NCBI GenBank assembly: GCA_911728435.2
Contig: OU452199.1
Span: 45,091,004-45,155,003 of the forward strand
DNA length: 64,000 nucleotides
Source of the DNA: Apoderus coryli
Taxonomy: Eukaryota; Arthropoda; Insecta; Coleoptera; Attelabidae
Direction of reading: 5' to 3'
How positions within the stretch are numbered: the first letter of the stretch is position 1; every line of letters starts with the position of its first letter. The notes under the pieces were generated by a model, which had not been told where the DNA came from, did no database searches, and saw only the letters and a program-made list of their open reading frames with translations. Positions 33,540 through 45,245 of the stretch are shown here, piece by piece. The position numbers and the translations under genes were made by a program.

Positions 33540-35414
33540 TTTTTAGCTCTCCATATCATATATGTAATATATGTATATATGGAGACTATTAGTTTCATGA
33601 AAAAAAAAATTTTTTTAATTTCACCGGAAATACTTGTTTTTGGTCATTTTATACATAAATAAGTAGTTTTAAAAAAATGTCTGTCTGTCTGTCTGTATGC
33701 ACGATAACGCAAAAACCGCTTAACAGATTTTAACCAAATTTGGTACAAAAATACTATTGGACATGGCAAGGAGCTGATTAGATTTTGGGAAACATTGAGC
33801 GTAGGCAAAGGGTTTAAAAGAGGGTTCAAAAATTAAAAAAATTCATAGTTCTTAAACTTATCCGAAATACTGCATAATTTTTTACGCATTTAATTGAATA
33901 TAACCTAAAATATTGAACATAAAATATTAAACCACATTGGCGTCCGAAAATAGTGTAAAATGGGGTAAAAAAGATTAAAAAAAAACGTATTCCTTAAAAA
34001 TAGCAGAAATATTAACTAGTTATTTATAGTTTTGATAGAATATAACCTATAAAATGTGTCATGAATAACTTACTTTCATAGGCGTTCGAAAATAGTGGAA
34101 AAGGGGTCAAAACATAAAAAATATATATTTCCTAAACTTATTCGAAATATGGAATAATTTTTCATAGTTGTGATACAATATAAGCTAAAAAATATTCCAT
34201 AAAAGAATTGGTTCACACAGGCGTTCGAAAATAGTTTAAAAAAAGGGTCAAAAACGAAAAAATAAATGTTTCTCAAATATACCAGAAAAATTGGCTAATT
34301 ATATATAGCTTTGATATAAGATAACCTAAAAAATGCAGCATAAAATTTGTTGTATTTACATAGGCGTTCGTAAATAGTAGAAAAAGGGGTAAAATAAAAA
34401 AAAATTAAAATGTAAAAATTTTTATATTTAACTAGATGAATTGGTGTTAAAAATACACGAAAAAATTAATGTACCATAGGCGTCCGTGAAAATTCTATAA
34501 AAGGGTCAGAAAAAATTTGTATCCGTGATAACTCAAAAACCACTTAACGGATTTTAACCACATTTGGTACGAAAATACTACAGGATATTTAGAGGTGGTG
34601 ATTAACATTGAGCGTAGGCAAGAGGTTTAAAAGAGGGTTCAAAAATTTAAAAAATCAAAGTTCTTAAACTTATCCGAAATATTGAATAATTTTTTATAGT
34701 TGTGATAGAATATAACCTAAAAAATGTTACATAAAAGAATTAGTTCACACAGGCGTTCAAAAATAGTCTTAAAAAACGGGTCAAAAACGAAAAAAAAAAT
34801 GTTTCTCAAATATACCAGAAAAATTGGCTAATTATATATTGCTTTAATATAAGATAACCTAAAAAATGCAGCATAAAATTTTTATTTTCATAGGCGTTCG
34901 TAAATAGTAAAAATAGGGGTAAAATAAAAAAAAATAAAATGTAAAAAAATTTATATTTAACTAGTTGAATTGGTGTTAAAAATACACAACAAAAATTAAT
35001 GTTCCATAGGCGTCCGTGAAAATTCTATAAAAGGGTCAGAAAAAATTTGTATCCGTGATAACTCAAAAACCACTTAACGGATAACCTACAACATGCAGCA
35101 TAACAATTTTGTTTACATAGGCGTTCGTAAATAGTAGAAAAGGGGGCAAAATAAATTTTATAATAAAACTAAAAAAAATGAATTAATTTGCGTTCAAGAA
35201 CTTGGCCTAGATCTGAAATATAAAATATCTGCGTATAAATAGTGCCTCCAAAGAGAAGAAAAAGGCACAAAACCGGATACTTAAAAAAAATAGCTGATGT
35301 CTAAAATAAAACAAAAATTTATTAAATTTAGATAAATGACAAAAAGGTCATAAAATTATTACTTTTACACTTAAATATGGAGAGCTATTCGTGCCTCGAG
35401 GGCAACAGTTTATT
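33540..35414 (+). repeat. 1.9-kb repeat D, copy 1, with internal tandem units
   Basis: It runs from TTTTTAGCTCTCCATATC to GGGCAACAGTTTATT and is repeated in inverted orientation at 50524-52301. AGCTCTCCATAT occurs near the left end and its complement ATATGGAGAGCT near the right. A hairpin (TCTCCATAT...ATATGGAGA) lies within the first 45 bases. The interior has degenerate ~140-bp tandem units carrying AGGCGTTCGAAAATAGT (near 33942, 34081, 34220, 34363, 34752, 34893, 35119), a (TGTC)n run at 33677-33697 and the phrase AAAAACCGCTTAACAGATTTTAACC. No protein is encoded. It is probably a non-autonomous transposon of unknown class. Confidence 0.75.
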
Positions 35415-35726
35415 ATAAATTGGGATCACTCTAGAAATTTTTAGTACAGATGGAAAAACAGAATGCTCCAAACATAAATTAAACAGTTTGGTGAGTGGAA
35501 CCAATATATCGTGAAGAATAGATTTCAATATTCTGCTATTTAATCCAAAAATATCCTTACTGTTCTTATTTTTCATGTTGTCACGAACCTCGTTAAAAGT
35601 TAGCTGCTCAAAAGACAATTCCTCAGGGGGAAAAGGAATACCGGCTAAGCTAAAATATTCATCAGAACTCTTATCCGATGCAGGCACCCCACTAATGATT
35701 CTCTGAACCGAATCAATAAAGATCAA
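35415..35726 (-). pseudogene. LINE fragment (linker and start of RT)
   Basis: The minus strand reads FEQLTFNEVRDNMKNKNSKDIFGLNSRILKSI and LFNLCLEHSVFPSVLKISRVIPIY, the segment just before and at the start of a LINE reverse transcriptase. It begins only about 45 bp downstream of the splice donor of exon 35772-35904 and is cut off on its 3' side by repeat D. Too little remains to assign a family, though it resembles family 1 or 2. Confidence 0.7.
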
Positions 35727-35771
35727 ATAATTGTTTACCTATAAATGATTGAAAGATAAATTTTTACTAAC

Positions 35772-35904
35772 CTGTATATCGGTTCCCCTATAGTCTCTTT
35801 GAACCACAGTACCATAGCAACTGCATCGTCTCTGTCTCTTGGTGATATGTCACATGGCAGTCCAATTTGCTTGTTGAGCACGCCGCTAACTTGTACAATC
35901 GGAA
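35772..35904 (-). CDS. Sidestep-like Ig protein, exon encoding first half of Ig domain 1
   Basis: This is a 133-bp internal exon on the minus strand. The acceptor is TATTTCCAG|TT at 35905/35904 and the donor is TACAG|GTTAGT at 35772/35771. The intron before it is phase 1 and the one after is phase 2. The translation [20 protein letters not shown]... contains the B-strand Cys (LPCDIS), then [13 protein letters not shown] with the invariant C-strand Trp. This is the start of the first V-type Ig domain of Sidestep-family receptors (LPCDI...LVLWYKE...PIYSFDVR). It continues directly into exon 9158-9360 through the split Ser codon. The signal-peptide exon must lie to the right and was not found. 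Confidence 0.85.
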
Positions 35905-36455
35905 CTGGAAATAAAACAAAATAATTGAAGCAGTCGATTTATCGTGAAAATAAGCTTCAAGATTGAATTATTTAAATGCAAAAATCGAGAAACAAAACCA
36001 CATGTTACGCCTCATAGAGAACAATAAACTGTTAATGAAAAAAGAAATGGAAAAAAGCACCTCCACATACAAATGCATCGTCGCGTCGCGTCGACGACGG
36101 AACAATTTCCAAAATGGTGTGTCGGCTGTCATCAGCTCTTTACTCTAAATTAAACTGAAATTCATTTTAAATTTAAGGTCGGACCTCTTTTCACACGCTG
36201 TGCTGGCTGAAGCGGATCTGCTCGTCGAAAATACAAATAAATTTTTCATTATTTCGTTTTCAGCAAACGGTTTGTATGCCATTGTTTGCCTTTAACACCA
36301 CAACCCACCCACTTTTTTCATCTCTACTCACCCTCTGAGTAGCAGCAGCAGTTTTGTACAAAATTAAATTTAGAGAGGCAAGGTTTATCGATAGAGAACG
36401 ACTTTTATAACGGATTGGATTCGAAACGCCGCAGTTTTTGTGCAATCAGGCTTTG
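35905..36455. other. upstream intron of Sidestep-like gene, unrecognised
   Basis: Intronic sequence preceding exon 35772-35904. No earlier exon or signal peptide is recognised. Confidence 0.4.
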
Positions 36456-38879
36456 ATTGATAAATAAATAAATAAATAAAGCGTTTATTGTCCAACAGTT
36501 TCCCATTTAAAGGACAATATTACAAACTAAAAAATTAAATGTTTAAATAAACTAAAATACTAATTTATAAATCCTAATTAATTCCGCACACATACACACA
36601 CCTAAACCACAAATGTCTCTGCAGCTACCATTTTCAAGTGATTGACTGTAGTTGTAAAAATGTCACACCATCAGAAACTCTATTAAAATTAGAACACGAC
36701 ATGAAGAGGCGATCTTAACAGTACATTGGTCCTAGCTCTGTGTAAGAGAAATGTTAAATTGGATCTGGAACTAACAAATTCAAGGAAGATAGCAGAAAAG
36801 AGGAGTCGATTTTTTCTCTAAGCAATTTATATAAGATGGTTAATGAGCTCTGAATTCTTCGGTACTCCAGACTCTGAACGTCAAAACATGATAGTAACAA
36901 TTCATGATCGAAACCTCTTACTGGATAAGCACCATCGGTTCTAGAAATTAAATATTTCAAAAATCTACGCTGAATTTGCTCGACCTCTAGTTTTTATGAA
37001 TATTATACTGAGGATATCAGATGATGGAAGAATACTCCAATTTTGACCTCACATAGGCATTGAACAAGGTGATAAGGGCAGAGGTATTATTGAAGCCTTA
37101 CGCATTATAAAGCCATACATGCGAGATGCCTCATCAACCATTTTCTCCATATGCTCCAAAAACTGGAACCTCTGTTCGAAGGTAACACCAAGATCCGTGA
37201 ATACCCGACATCGTTCAAGTTTATTTGTGGAGATTGCATACGGATAGTCAATAAACGTTGTTTTACGTGTAAAACTCAGACATGTGCATTTACGAATGTT
37301 AAGAGACAATTTGTTACTGTCGCACCACCTTTCTAGAGCACACAGATCATGCTGCAGGTTTATGCAATCTGCTACTGAATCTATGGAGGCGAAGATTTTT
37401 AAGTCATCTGCGAAAAATAGAGTACGCTGAAGTAAACACGGGTCCAGGTCATTGATGAAAAGAAGGAACAACAATGGACCTAAGCTAGAACCCTGGGGTA
37501 CTCCTGACGTGGCCGAGTAAAAACAAGATTTAAAGCCGTTGTAAAAGACATATTGTTTCCGATCATGCAAGTATGAGTTGCATAAAGATATCAAGCCGGA
37601 AGGAAATCCATCATACGTATGCAGTTTACTCAGCAATATGCCATGGTCTAGCCTATCAAAGGCTTTGGTGAAATCAGTATAGATTACATCCAGTTGACCG
37701 CCGTGATCAAGAGTTTCAGAGATACAGTGGGTAATAACTGACAGATTGGTGACAGTGGACCGGCCACACATAAAACCATGCTGGTTAGGTGAAATCTGAC
37801 GTCTCACAGCTGTATAGATCCGATCATATAAAATTGATTCAAATAATTTAGAAAAATTGCACAATAGAGAAATTGGTCGATAATTATTAATATGAGACTT
37901 TTCGCCGGATTTAAAGACTGGAACAACTTTAGATACCTTCCATAGATCCGGATACATTCCCGACTTCAAAATTAGATTGAAAATTGACTGTAATAGAAGA
38001 GCTAAGACAGAAATGCAATCTCGGACAAAAAAAGAGGGAATATCCAGAGGTAAATTTATTTTTAAGGCGTTTAGAAGCTGCAAATATGTCTAACAGCTCA
38101 ATCTGCCCGATATTGACAGTATTAGAGCTTCCAGGGACATTCGCCGCAAGATAACTAGATGATTTAAGAAAAACACTATGGAAGAAGGTAGCAAACGAGT
38201 CGACAATGGCTTGAGGATCAGCATAAGATTGATCGTCCTTCCACATAGTGGCTGGGATACGCGAGGTTCCAGTTTTGTTATGGAAAAAAGACCAAAAATT
38301 CCGAGGATCCTCATTGAGAGAACTCTGCACTCTAGAGATATACTCACTAAACGCAACCTTCTGCTCTTCCTTACACAAACGTCTCGCATTTTTAAATTGA
38401 ATTAGAACTTTATTGTCTCTAGTGATTTTGTATTTTTTAAAGAATTTTGCTTTGAGTTTAATATTTTTAATTAGGCTGCTGGTGTACCAACATGGAAATT
38501 TTCTTTTATAATTTTTATACGACGGAACATATGTATCTAAAATGGAATATAATTTATTGTAAAAATGATCTAGTGCAGTGTTCACATGATTAATAGCATC
38601 CAAATATGACCAATCAATTAAACACACAGCGTCATACAACATTACAAAATCTGCCTTTTTAAAGTTATAGGTTCTGTGTACCGCGTTATGTGTCAACTGA
38701 GTTTGGTCCTTGTTAACAAAGTTATCGATGCTGATTATTAATGCAGGATAGTAATTGTCTTCAATAACCATTGCATGATTATTATGCTCTACTCTGCACA
38801 ATAAATTCGAAAAAACTAAGTCAAGTAATCGACCTTGACCATTCAAGATATTATTACATTGACTAAGATTGATACTCAT
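36456..38879 (-). pseudogene. LINE with partial endonuclease and full RT (family 1)
   Basis: From 38879 leftward: the C-terminal endonuclease motif GRLLDLVFSN, a linker, and NFWSFFHNKTGTSRIPATMW. After a frameshift near 38060 the reading is LWKVSKVVPVFKSGEKSHINNYRPISLL, GFMCGRSTVTNLSV, IYTDFTKAFDRLDHGILL, SGVPQGSSLGPLLFLLFINDLD and LFFADDLKIFA (FADD kept), then WCDSNKLSLNIRKCTCLSF. A second break near 37060 separates the C-terminal region (36754-36960). The 3' UTR ends with AATAAACGC and a (TTTA)n tail at about 36458-36480. It is the longest copy of family 1 here, 5' truncated inside the endonuclease. Confidence 0.88.
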
Positions 38880-38929
38880 CTTACGTTAAAAATTGACAAT
38901 ATTTCTAACAAATCACAATTTCATCACTT

Positions 38930-39640
38930 TGTTAAGGACAAAAAAGTAATATTTTGAATAATTTTTTGATTTCTTTAGATTTCAAATCAAGATTTTTTTG
39001 AAAGCTAAACTATAGCCTCCTAGAGGTTATCTACGGGGTCACTCAAAAATGTTTATGAATGTAATGTATTATTTAAGACTTTTAGAGAACTTTATCAGCG
39101 ATAGGTGACTTTTTATTTTCTTTGAAAGAGAAACTTTTAGCATAGGCTTTAAATTTATATACGGGGTGAGTCAAAAATGTATTTCATTATTTTGGACAAA
39201 AAAGTAATATTTTGAAGAATTTTTTGATTTCTTTAGATTTCAATTCAAGATTTCTTTGAAAGTTACACTATATGCTCCTAGAGGTTATCTACGGGGTAAT
39301 TCAAAAATGTTTCTATTTATTTTCAATAATAGATAGAAACATTTTCAGATTTTCAGCTCTGGAAATACTTTTTTTTAATTAATTTTTGTATTATTTTTTT
39401 TTGAAAATTTTTTTTTGAAATTTTTTTTTTTGAAAATTTTTTTTTTTAATTTTTTTTTTCTTAAATTTTTTTTTATTAAATTTTTTTTTTTAAATTTTTT
39501 TTTGTAAATTTTTTTTTTAATAATAGAAAAATTTTTTTCCTTGTAATTTTTTTTCTTGATATAACCCTCAATGACTTTTTTCATAGACAAAACTACCACA
39601 CAACGACTGGGAAATCCCAAAGGGATTTCTTGTCACAATT
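38930..39640 (+). repeat. repeat family C, copy with internal duplication
   Basis: Units reading AAGTAATATTTTGAA...GAGGTTATCTACGGGGT(C/A)A(C/T)TCAAAAATGTTT occur twice about 260 bp apart (38944 and 39203). TACGGGGTGAGTCAAAAATGTA near 39160 is shared with 46350 and 47820. The right end, CCCTCAATGAC...ACAACGACT, is followed by a hairpin GAAATCCC-AAA-GGGATTTC (39611-39629) and TTGT, matching the end of the copy at 48 kb. An A/T low-complexity stretch (39370-39535) interrupts it. Confidence 0.7.
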
Positions 39641-40259
39641 TTTAAATAAAATATGAATGAAGTTAATAATAAATTCATAAATAATAGAAAAACCATAACG
39701 TTATACTCATTACAAAGTAGTTTCAGTCCGTTATTCTAGTTGAATTTATGATTACCTGGACTATATTCACATAAATATTAAAAATTCAAAAGCACAAAGA
39801 ATAAAAATGCCATAATATAAAATTATACCGCTGGCTTTTTTAATATAAAACGCTTTTATCGTAGAGAAAAAGTTTAATAATTAAAAAGCAGGAACGACAT
39901 TCTTATAAAAGTTTCTCTACTCTATAATATTGTTACGTATAAAGAAAGGGTATGACGGAGTAAGGGGGTAAGGTAATATTAAATGGCAATAATGTAGTTT
40001 CACAAAATTAAGAGTCTTTTGTAGTGGATTTAAAATATGAGAGTCTGGAGTTTAGATGGAGTATTATTTTATAGTAACGAAGGTAAGTGTAGGTATGTAT
40101 AGGAAAGTTGTAAAAAATTATGAAGACTGCTTCATTTAAAATTCTTTTTCTTCTTTTTTTTTTTTAACATACTTATCATCTTGTTTTAATCGAATAAATT
40201 CCTGCTTCTTATCGAAGTGAATCATACCTGCTCTCTCAAATCTTTTCGAGCGAATTCTT
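39641..40259. other. unrecognised DNA
   Basis: AT-rich sequence. No gene, RNA or shared repeat was recognised. Confidence 0.4.
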
Positions 40260-41012
40260 AGCTTGCAGCTTTTGATCTGGTCAATTTTGATTTGCTTATT
40301 GTCAAATTAAAATATTTGGGTTTTGACGGGGCAGCATTGAATTGGTTTCACGGATACCTATTTGGTAGACAGCAGAGAATTAAATTAAGTCCTGATGAGC
40401 TGTCAGACATGAGGGAGACTGCAAGTGGTGTACCACAAGGCAGTATTCTTGGACCACTTCTTTTTTCTTTATATTGCTTCGACGTTCTATCGAGTGTGAA
40501 ATTTTCTTAGGTTCATATGTACGCTGACGATATTCAGGTTTATTCTGATTTTTGCACGCACAGCTATCGCAAATCTGAATACTGATTTGAGCGCGTTTTC
40601 AGATTGGTGTTTTAAGAATGGCCTTAGATTAAACCTAAATAAAACTGTAGCCTTATGTCTGGGAAGTGAGCGTCAGGAAAGTTTTGTGCACCTAAATTGC
40701 AACGTTTTAATAAATAATGCTCCGATTGAATGGGTGCACAAAGCCAAAAAACTTGGTGTAATAATTGATTCCAAATTAAATGTTGGTGATCATTGTAACT
40801 TCGTATATAAGAACTCGTTTTATAGACTTAAGTCTATTTATCCCCTCAAACATATATTAGATGAGGCAACCAAGTTGACTTTAGTAAAGACTTTAGTATA
40901 TCCTCACATAAATTATTGTTCACAAGTGTATTATAGCTTCCTGACTGAGTATAACAAAAACAAAATTCAAATGGTGCAGAATGCATGTATCAGGTTCACA
41001 ACTCTGGTTCCG
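40260..41012 (+). pseudogene. LINE reverse transcriptase fragment
   Basis: It reads AFDLVNFDLLIVKLKYLGFDG from 40260, SGVPQGSILGPLLFSLYCFDVL, a premature stop at 40508-40510, then HMYADDIQVYSD (YADD intact). After a frameshift it continues at 40587 with FSDWCFKNGLRLNLNKTVAL, KKLGVIIDSKLNVGDHC and PHINYCSQVYYSFLTEYNKNKIQMVQNACIRF. The frame then passes without a stop into a transposase fragment. It lacks both ends and is inactive. It is a different LINE from the family 2 copy that follows. Confidence 0.82.
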
Positions 41013-41469
41013 TATGTATGGGCCGGCGTCATTGGAGAAAGATTAATCGGTCCTTATTTTTTACCAGAAAGATTAAACGGCGGCAGCTATCTAGAATTTC
41101 TGCAAAATGTTCTTCCAGAATTACTTGAAAGAGTACAATTTCCAGATGATATGCAAATTGTGTTCCAAAACGACGGATGTGCAGCTCATTTCCGTTTAAA
41201 CGTAAGACAATATTTGGATGATATTTTCCCAAATACCTGGATAGGCAGAGGTGGATTGGGTTGGGTTGGGGTGGATTTTTATGTCTGGGGGCGGGCTAAA
41301 GAGTTAGTTTACACTGAAGAAATCGTATCAAAAAACCATTTAATAAGAAAAATTCGAAAAGCTTTTCAAGTAATGCAGCAAGACAGGTTATTACATACAA
41401 CAACTACCGAAGTAAGAAGTAGAGCTCGAGCATGTATTAGAAACAATGGTTCTCACTTTGAACACCAAT
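41013..41469 (+). pseudogene. IS630/Tc1/mariner-superfamily transposase fragment
   Basis: In the same frame as the LINE fragment, the reading becomes VWAGVIGERLIGPYFLPERLNG, YLEFLQNVLPELLE, NDGCAAHFRLNVRQYLDDIFPNTWIGRGG, then DFYVWGRAKELVY and ends CIRNNGSHFEHQ-stop. This is the C-terminal half of a transposase very common in insect genomes (family form HDGAPAHF...RWIGRGG...RSPDLTPLDFFLWG). The catalytic His-Asp box is changed to Asn-Asp and the RSPDLTPL block is missing, so it is dead. Confidence 0.78.
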
Positions 41470-43965
41470 AAAGCATGTCTCTCCTCGGTTGTGGAGGACG
41501 CAACGAGAGTTGTTACCTTGCGGAGTGGGGTGACTACTGAGTCTGCGATTGACTATGTCCTTGTTAGTGATCCTGAATTGGTGCGAGCTGATAATTTTCA
41601 CTTTTCGGACCATATGACTCAGTTGTGTAGCTATGCCATTGAGAACAGCAGCCGGGGTGTCGCTCCCTGTGGTATTATTATCGCCGAGAGTACTGTGATA
41701 CTTCTATTCTCGCGTTTAGACAGCGACTGATTGATTTCCGTGATTCTCATGGAACTGGTCCTTACAGCGATGTGGACACCGATTTCAGCGAGTTCTGGAA
41801 TCATGTGCTGTGGTGTTTTAATGTAATTTTTCCCACTGTTAGGTGTAGGTCGAGGCCTGTGTCGCGTGCGCTCTCTGATAGAATAGTTTTTTCACCTGAG
41901 CTCCAATCTCTTTACGAGGAGCTAAAGCATTTGGGCTGGTTGAGGGGGCATGTGAGTGAAGCTCATGTATGCGAATCATATGCCGCATTGAAGAGGACTG
42001 TTAGTCAAAGTGAAAAAATAAATAATTTCAACAACATACAATTGGTCTCATCCAATAAATCTAAGACTATCTGGAATACCTATTACAGCCTGATGAGAAA
42101 GTCAGGAAAAGCTAAAAAAATAGAAGCCATTCAATTGTCGCATGGCGTTTATGCGACTCGACCTTTGGAGATTGCATCGGTGTTTGTTGACCACTACTCT
42201 AACATTATTGAGAGGAGGTTGCGTCATCACTTTGGCTGTGGTCTGTCGGGTGCCTGCTCCAGAGGGCTTGTGAATGATAGGTCTATGTTTTTCGCCCCTA
42301 TCAATGAGTGCGAGGTCATGAACACAATACGCGGATTACCCAATAAAAAATCGACGGGTCCGGACGGATTTCCGGTGCACTTGTTGAAATGCAGCGCGGC
42401 GGAGTTTGCTCCTTACTTATGTCATATTTTTAATGCCTCGATATGCTCAGGTACCTTCCCGTCAAAATTAAAAGAGTCTATTATCGTGCCAATTTATAAA
42501 AAGGGAAGTGAGAGTGACATTGAAAATTATAGACCTATAGCGTTGTTAAGCGTTATTTCAAAGGTATTTGAGAAGATTGTTTCTGTCAGAATTATGAATT
42601 TCCTGAGTCAGTGTAACATAATTACTACTTCTCAGCATGGTTTTAGGTCGGGACTTTCTACCGAGACTTGTTGACTGAATATGTCCAGCACGTGCATGAT
42701 CTCGCTGATGGAGGCAATTACGTTACGTGGTTTCGTTGTGTTTTGACCTGTCTAGGGCCTTTGATACTGTCGATGGAGATTTTCTGAGGAGCAAATTGTC
42801 CGATATGGGAATTCGTGGTGCGGTCAATGGCTGGATTCCGTCGTACTTGTCTGATCGGAAGATTAGTGTCAGGGTTGATTCGTCGGTCTCGGAATCTAAA
42901 AGTATTAATGTGGGGGCACCACAAGGGAGCGGTTTGGGTCCGCTTCTATTTTTACTTTACGTAAACGATCTGCCCCTGCACATTCCATCTGCAAGGGCTT
43001 TTATGTATGCCGATGATACATCTCTGGTAGTCCACGACAAGGATCCAGAAGTACTGCGGATAAAAATTCTATGCGTTATGCATATATTTAATTCCTGGTG
43101 CACTCAAAACAAACGGATGATCCATCACGATAAGACTGTCGTTCTGCAGTTCAGTAGATATCGTGCAGTGCTGAATTACGACTTGGCGTTTGAGGGCCAT
43201 CGGCTGGAGTGGGCTACGTCTTCGAAGATTTTGGGAGTGACCTTCGATCGGCGGCTGCAGTGGGCTGATCATTTGGAGTCGGTCAGTCGTAAACTGAACA
43301 GCGTGATTTACACTCTCAGAAGTCACATGAATACTGGCGCTCTACTTAATATTTATTACTCTTTCGTGTATGCTACTATTGCCTACAACATTATCGTCTA
43401 GGGACGATCGAGTGACATATCCAGGGTGTTCATCATCCAAAAAAGAATTTTGCGCACTATGTTTCGCCTGCCCTACAATTTCTCGTGTAGGGAGACATTT
43501 ACGTATATTTTTAAAAACATCTGCAGGTTTCGGCGTAATGGCTCCTTGCACGACTATGCCACTAGGGGTAGAGAGAGGATGCTTTTAACTAGGCCTCGAC
43601 ATGAGTTTTTTAAAAAGTCACCAGATTACTCTGGACTACTTTATTTTAATATGTTGCCTGAATCTATTAGGAATTCGAGAAATATTCATCAATTTAGTAG
43701 AAATTTAAAGGAATTCCTTATACTACACTCTTTTTACAGTCTGAGCGAGTATGTTGAGCACTGCTCTTAATGATCCTTCTTTATTGTGTTTTGACGTCTT
43801 GTGTGGTGACGAACTGTTGTTTTTGTTTGACTGTCTTATTCTGACGTTGTATGTTTATGGTTTAATGTACATATACAGGTATTTTTGTGTATAAGTTTTA
43901 CCTATAGGTTGATACCATTGAGTTTCTATCGACCTTCCAAACATGAGTGAAGGTAATAAACGACG
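41470..43965 (+). pseudogene. LINE with endonuclease end, RT and C-terminus (family 2)
   Basis: 41446-41730 gives the endonuclease C-terminus (SAIDYVLVSDPELV, FSDHM). 41772-42674 gives the linker and early RT (LPNKKSTGPDGFPVHLLKCSA, IENYRPIALLSVISKVFEKIV, QHGFRSGLSTETC) with a frameshift near 42675. 42727-43401 holds CFDLSRAFDTVDGDFL, GAPQGSGLGPLLFLLYVNDLP and MYADDTSLVVHD, then IIV-stop at 43399. 43426-43770 holds the C-terminus after an in-frame stop, with a ~50-bp deletion between CRETF and TYIFKN that is revealed by the copy at 61.4-63.3 kb. The 3' UTR is taken to about 43965. Confidence 0.87.
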
Positions 43966-45022
43966 TCGTTTTACAAGCGCATCATATCCAAAAGAAAAAT
44001 TAAAATTCCCGTTATTTATTAAAAACACCTCGTATTTATATATTATAGGATAATATCAGACATTTAATAAACATTTCATCGATACTTTTATTATGAAATT
44101 TTTAATAAAAATCATTGAAATAAAATATTTACGTTTATTGTAGATACATTTGATATTTCTTCACTCATTCTTAATATCCGATGTATATCAATGTCGCAGT
44201 CACGTTCTAGCGCTTTTGTTCTTTATTGCTTTTCACAATATTCTAATATCTACAGCAGATTTATTTCTCATTTTCTCTTCTTTTTTTTCCCATCTCATTT
44301 CCACCGATTTTTGAAAAAGTAACGTTTATTCTGCCAAACATACCTCCTATGCTACAATTCCAGTTGAATGAAAGACAGCCTTTGGGGGGTGGTAGACAGG
44401 CATAAGGCGCATATTATTAGTTTTGTTTATTTGAAACATCAATCATCACTCGCAAAGTGCCAACAGAGAGAATGCTGATGTCGAGGCAGCAAGAAGCCGA
44501 ATTTAATCAAGTTGACTTTGTACGTGTGTGTGTATATGAACGAAAGAGTGAGAGCGAGAGAGCTTTGAGTGTGAAGAATAGCGCATAGAAGAGGGAAAAA
44601 AAGAAGCAAAGCAATTGGTCTACCAATTGGTTTTAGAGGAAAATAGAGAGCTCCAATTTCTATCGATAATTGGAAATTTCTTCGATCCATTAATCATTTG
44701 CTATTTAATATGGTAATTTACAAAATTGAACTTAAATTAAAACATGAGTAAAGTCAGTTCTTACTTGAGTTCTACGGAAGCAATGTTTACGGATGCTAAG
44801 CTCAAGAATGTTCTAATAGACTCCTGATCTATACAATTCAACTATCTTTATCTTTGCACAACTTTAAAGAAATCAATAAACTTTAGTGTATTGAATTGTG
44901 GAATGCCGGAATAAGATGCAAATTTGCTACACCAAAGAAGTAAGAAACCGGTTTCTCTTTTTGAGATGAGAAAATGTGCGTGTGAATTTACTTCACCTGC
45001 AAATTAATCCTTAATCTGTCTT
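43966..45022. other. unrecognised DNA
   Basis: A GT-rich microsatellite (GTGTGTGTGTAT) and GAGAGCGAGAGAG run lie near 44523-44563. No coding motif is present. Confidence 0.4.
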
Positions 45023-45245
45023 ATGACAAACCAACGAACCATAATAGAGAGATATGGTAGTCCTAAAAAATAACGTCCGCCGCTATTAACGTTGACGTGA
45101 ATTTAACACCAACGAGTTTCAAATAGAGAGATATGGTAGGTCTAAATAATAACGTCCCCTATGATGACAATCATATTATAGGCAGCCATTTTTAGGATAG
45201 CAGATTTAAAATACCTATTTAATATATTTATAGTAGGTATTTAGT
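45023..45245 (+). repeat. repeat family C, left half (split by RTE LINE)
   Basis: Starting TGACAAACCAACGAACC, with AATAGAGAGATATGGTAG twice, it is about 90% identical by eye to 47507-47670. It is interrupted after AGGTATTTAGT by the LINE at 45246-46175. An extra ~50 bp (45181-45232) is not in the sister copy. Confidence 0.75.

Larger units (their letters stand above)
9361..35771 (-). other. 26.4-kb phase-2 intron of the Sidestep-like gene
   Basis: It is bounded by donor CAG|GTTAGT at 35772/35771 and acceptor TTTTACAG|T at 9361/9360. Joining the two exons restores the codon AG|T (Ser) in the motif EPIYS-FDVR, which is the expected Ig-domain continuity. All recognisable content inside is mobile: LINE fragments in both orientations, one full copia, one chimeric mariner, two solo-LTR-like insertions and a 1.9-kb repeat. 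That these exons belong to one transcript is inferred from phase, order, strand and domain continuity. Confidence 0.8.

Noticed and set aside
39375..39620. Lysine-rich 81-codon minus-strand frame
   Set aside because: Encoded by an A/T homopolymer-rich low-complexity stretch inside repeat C.
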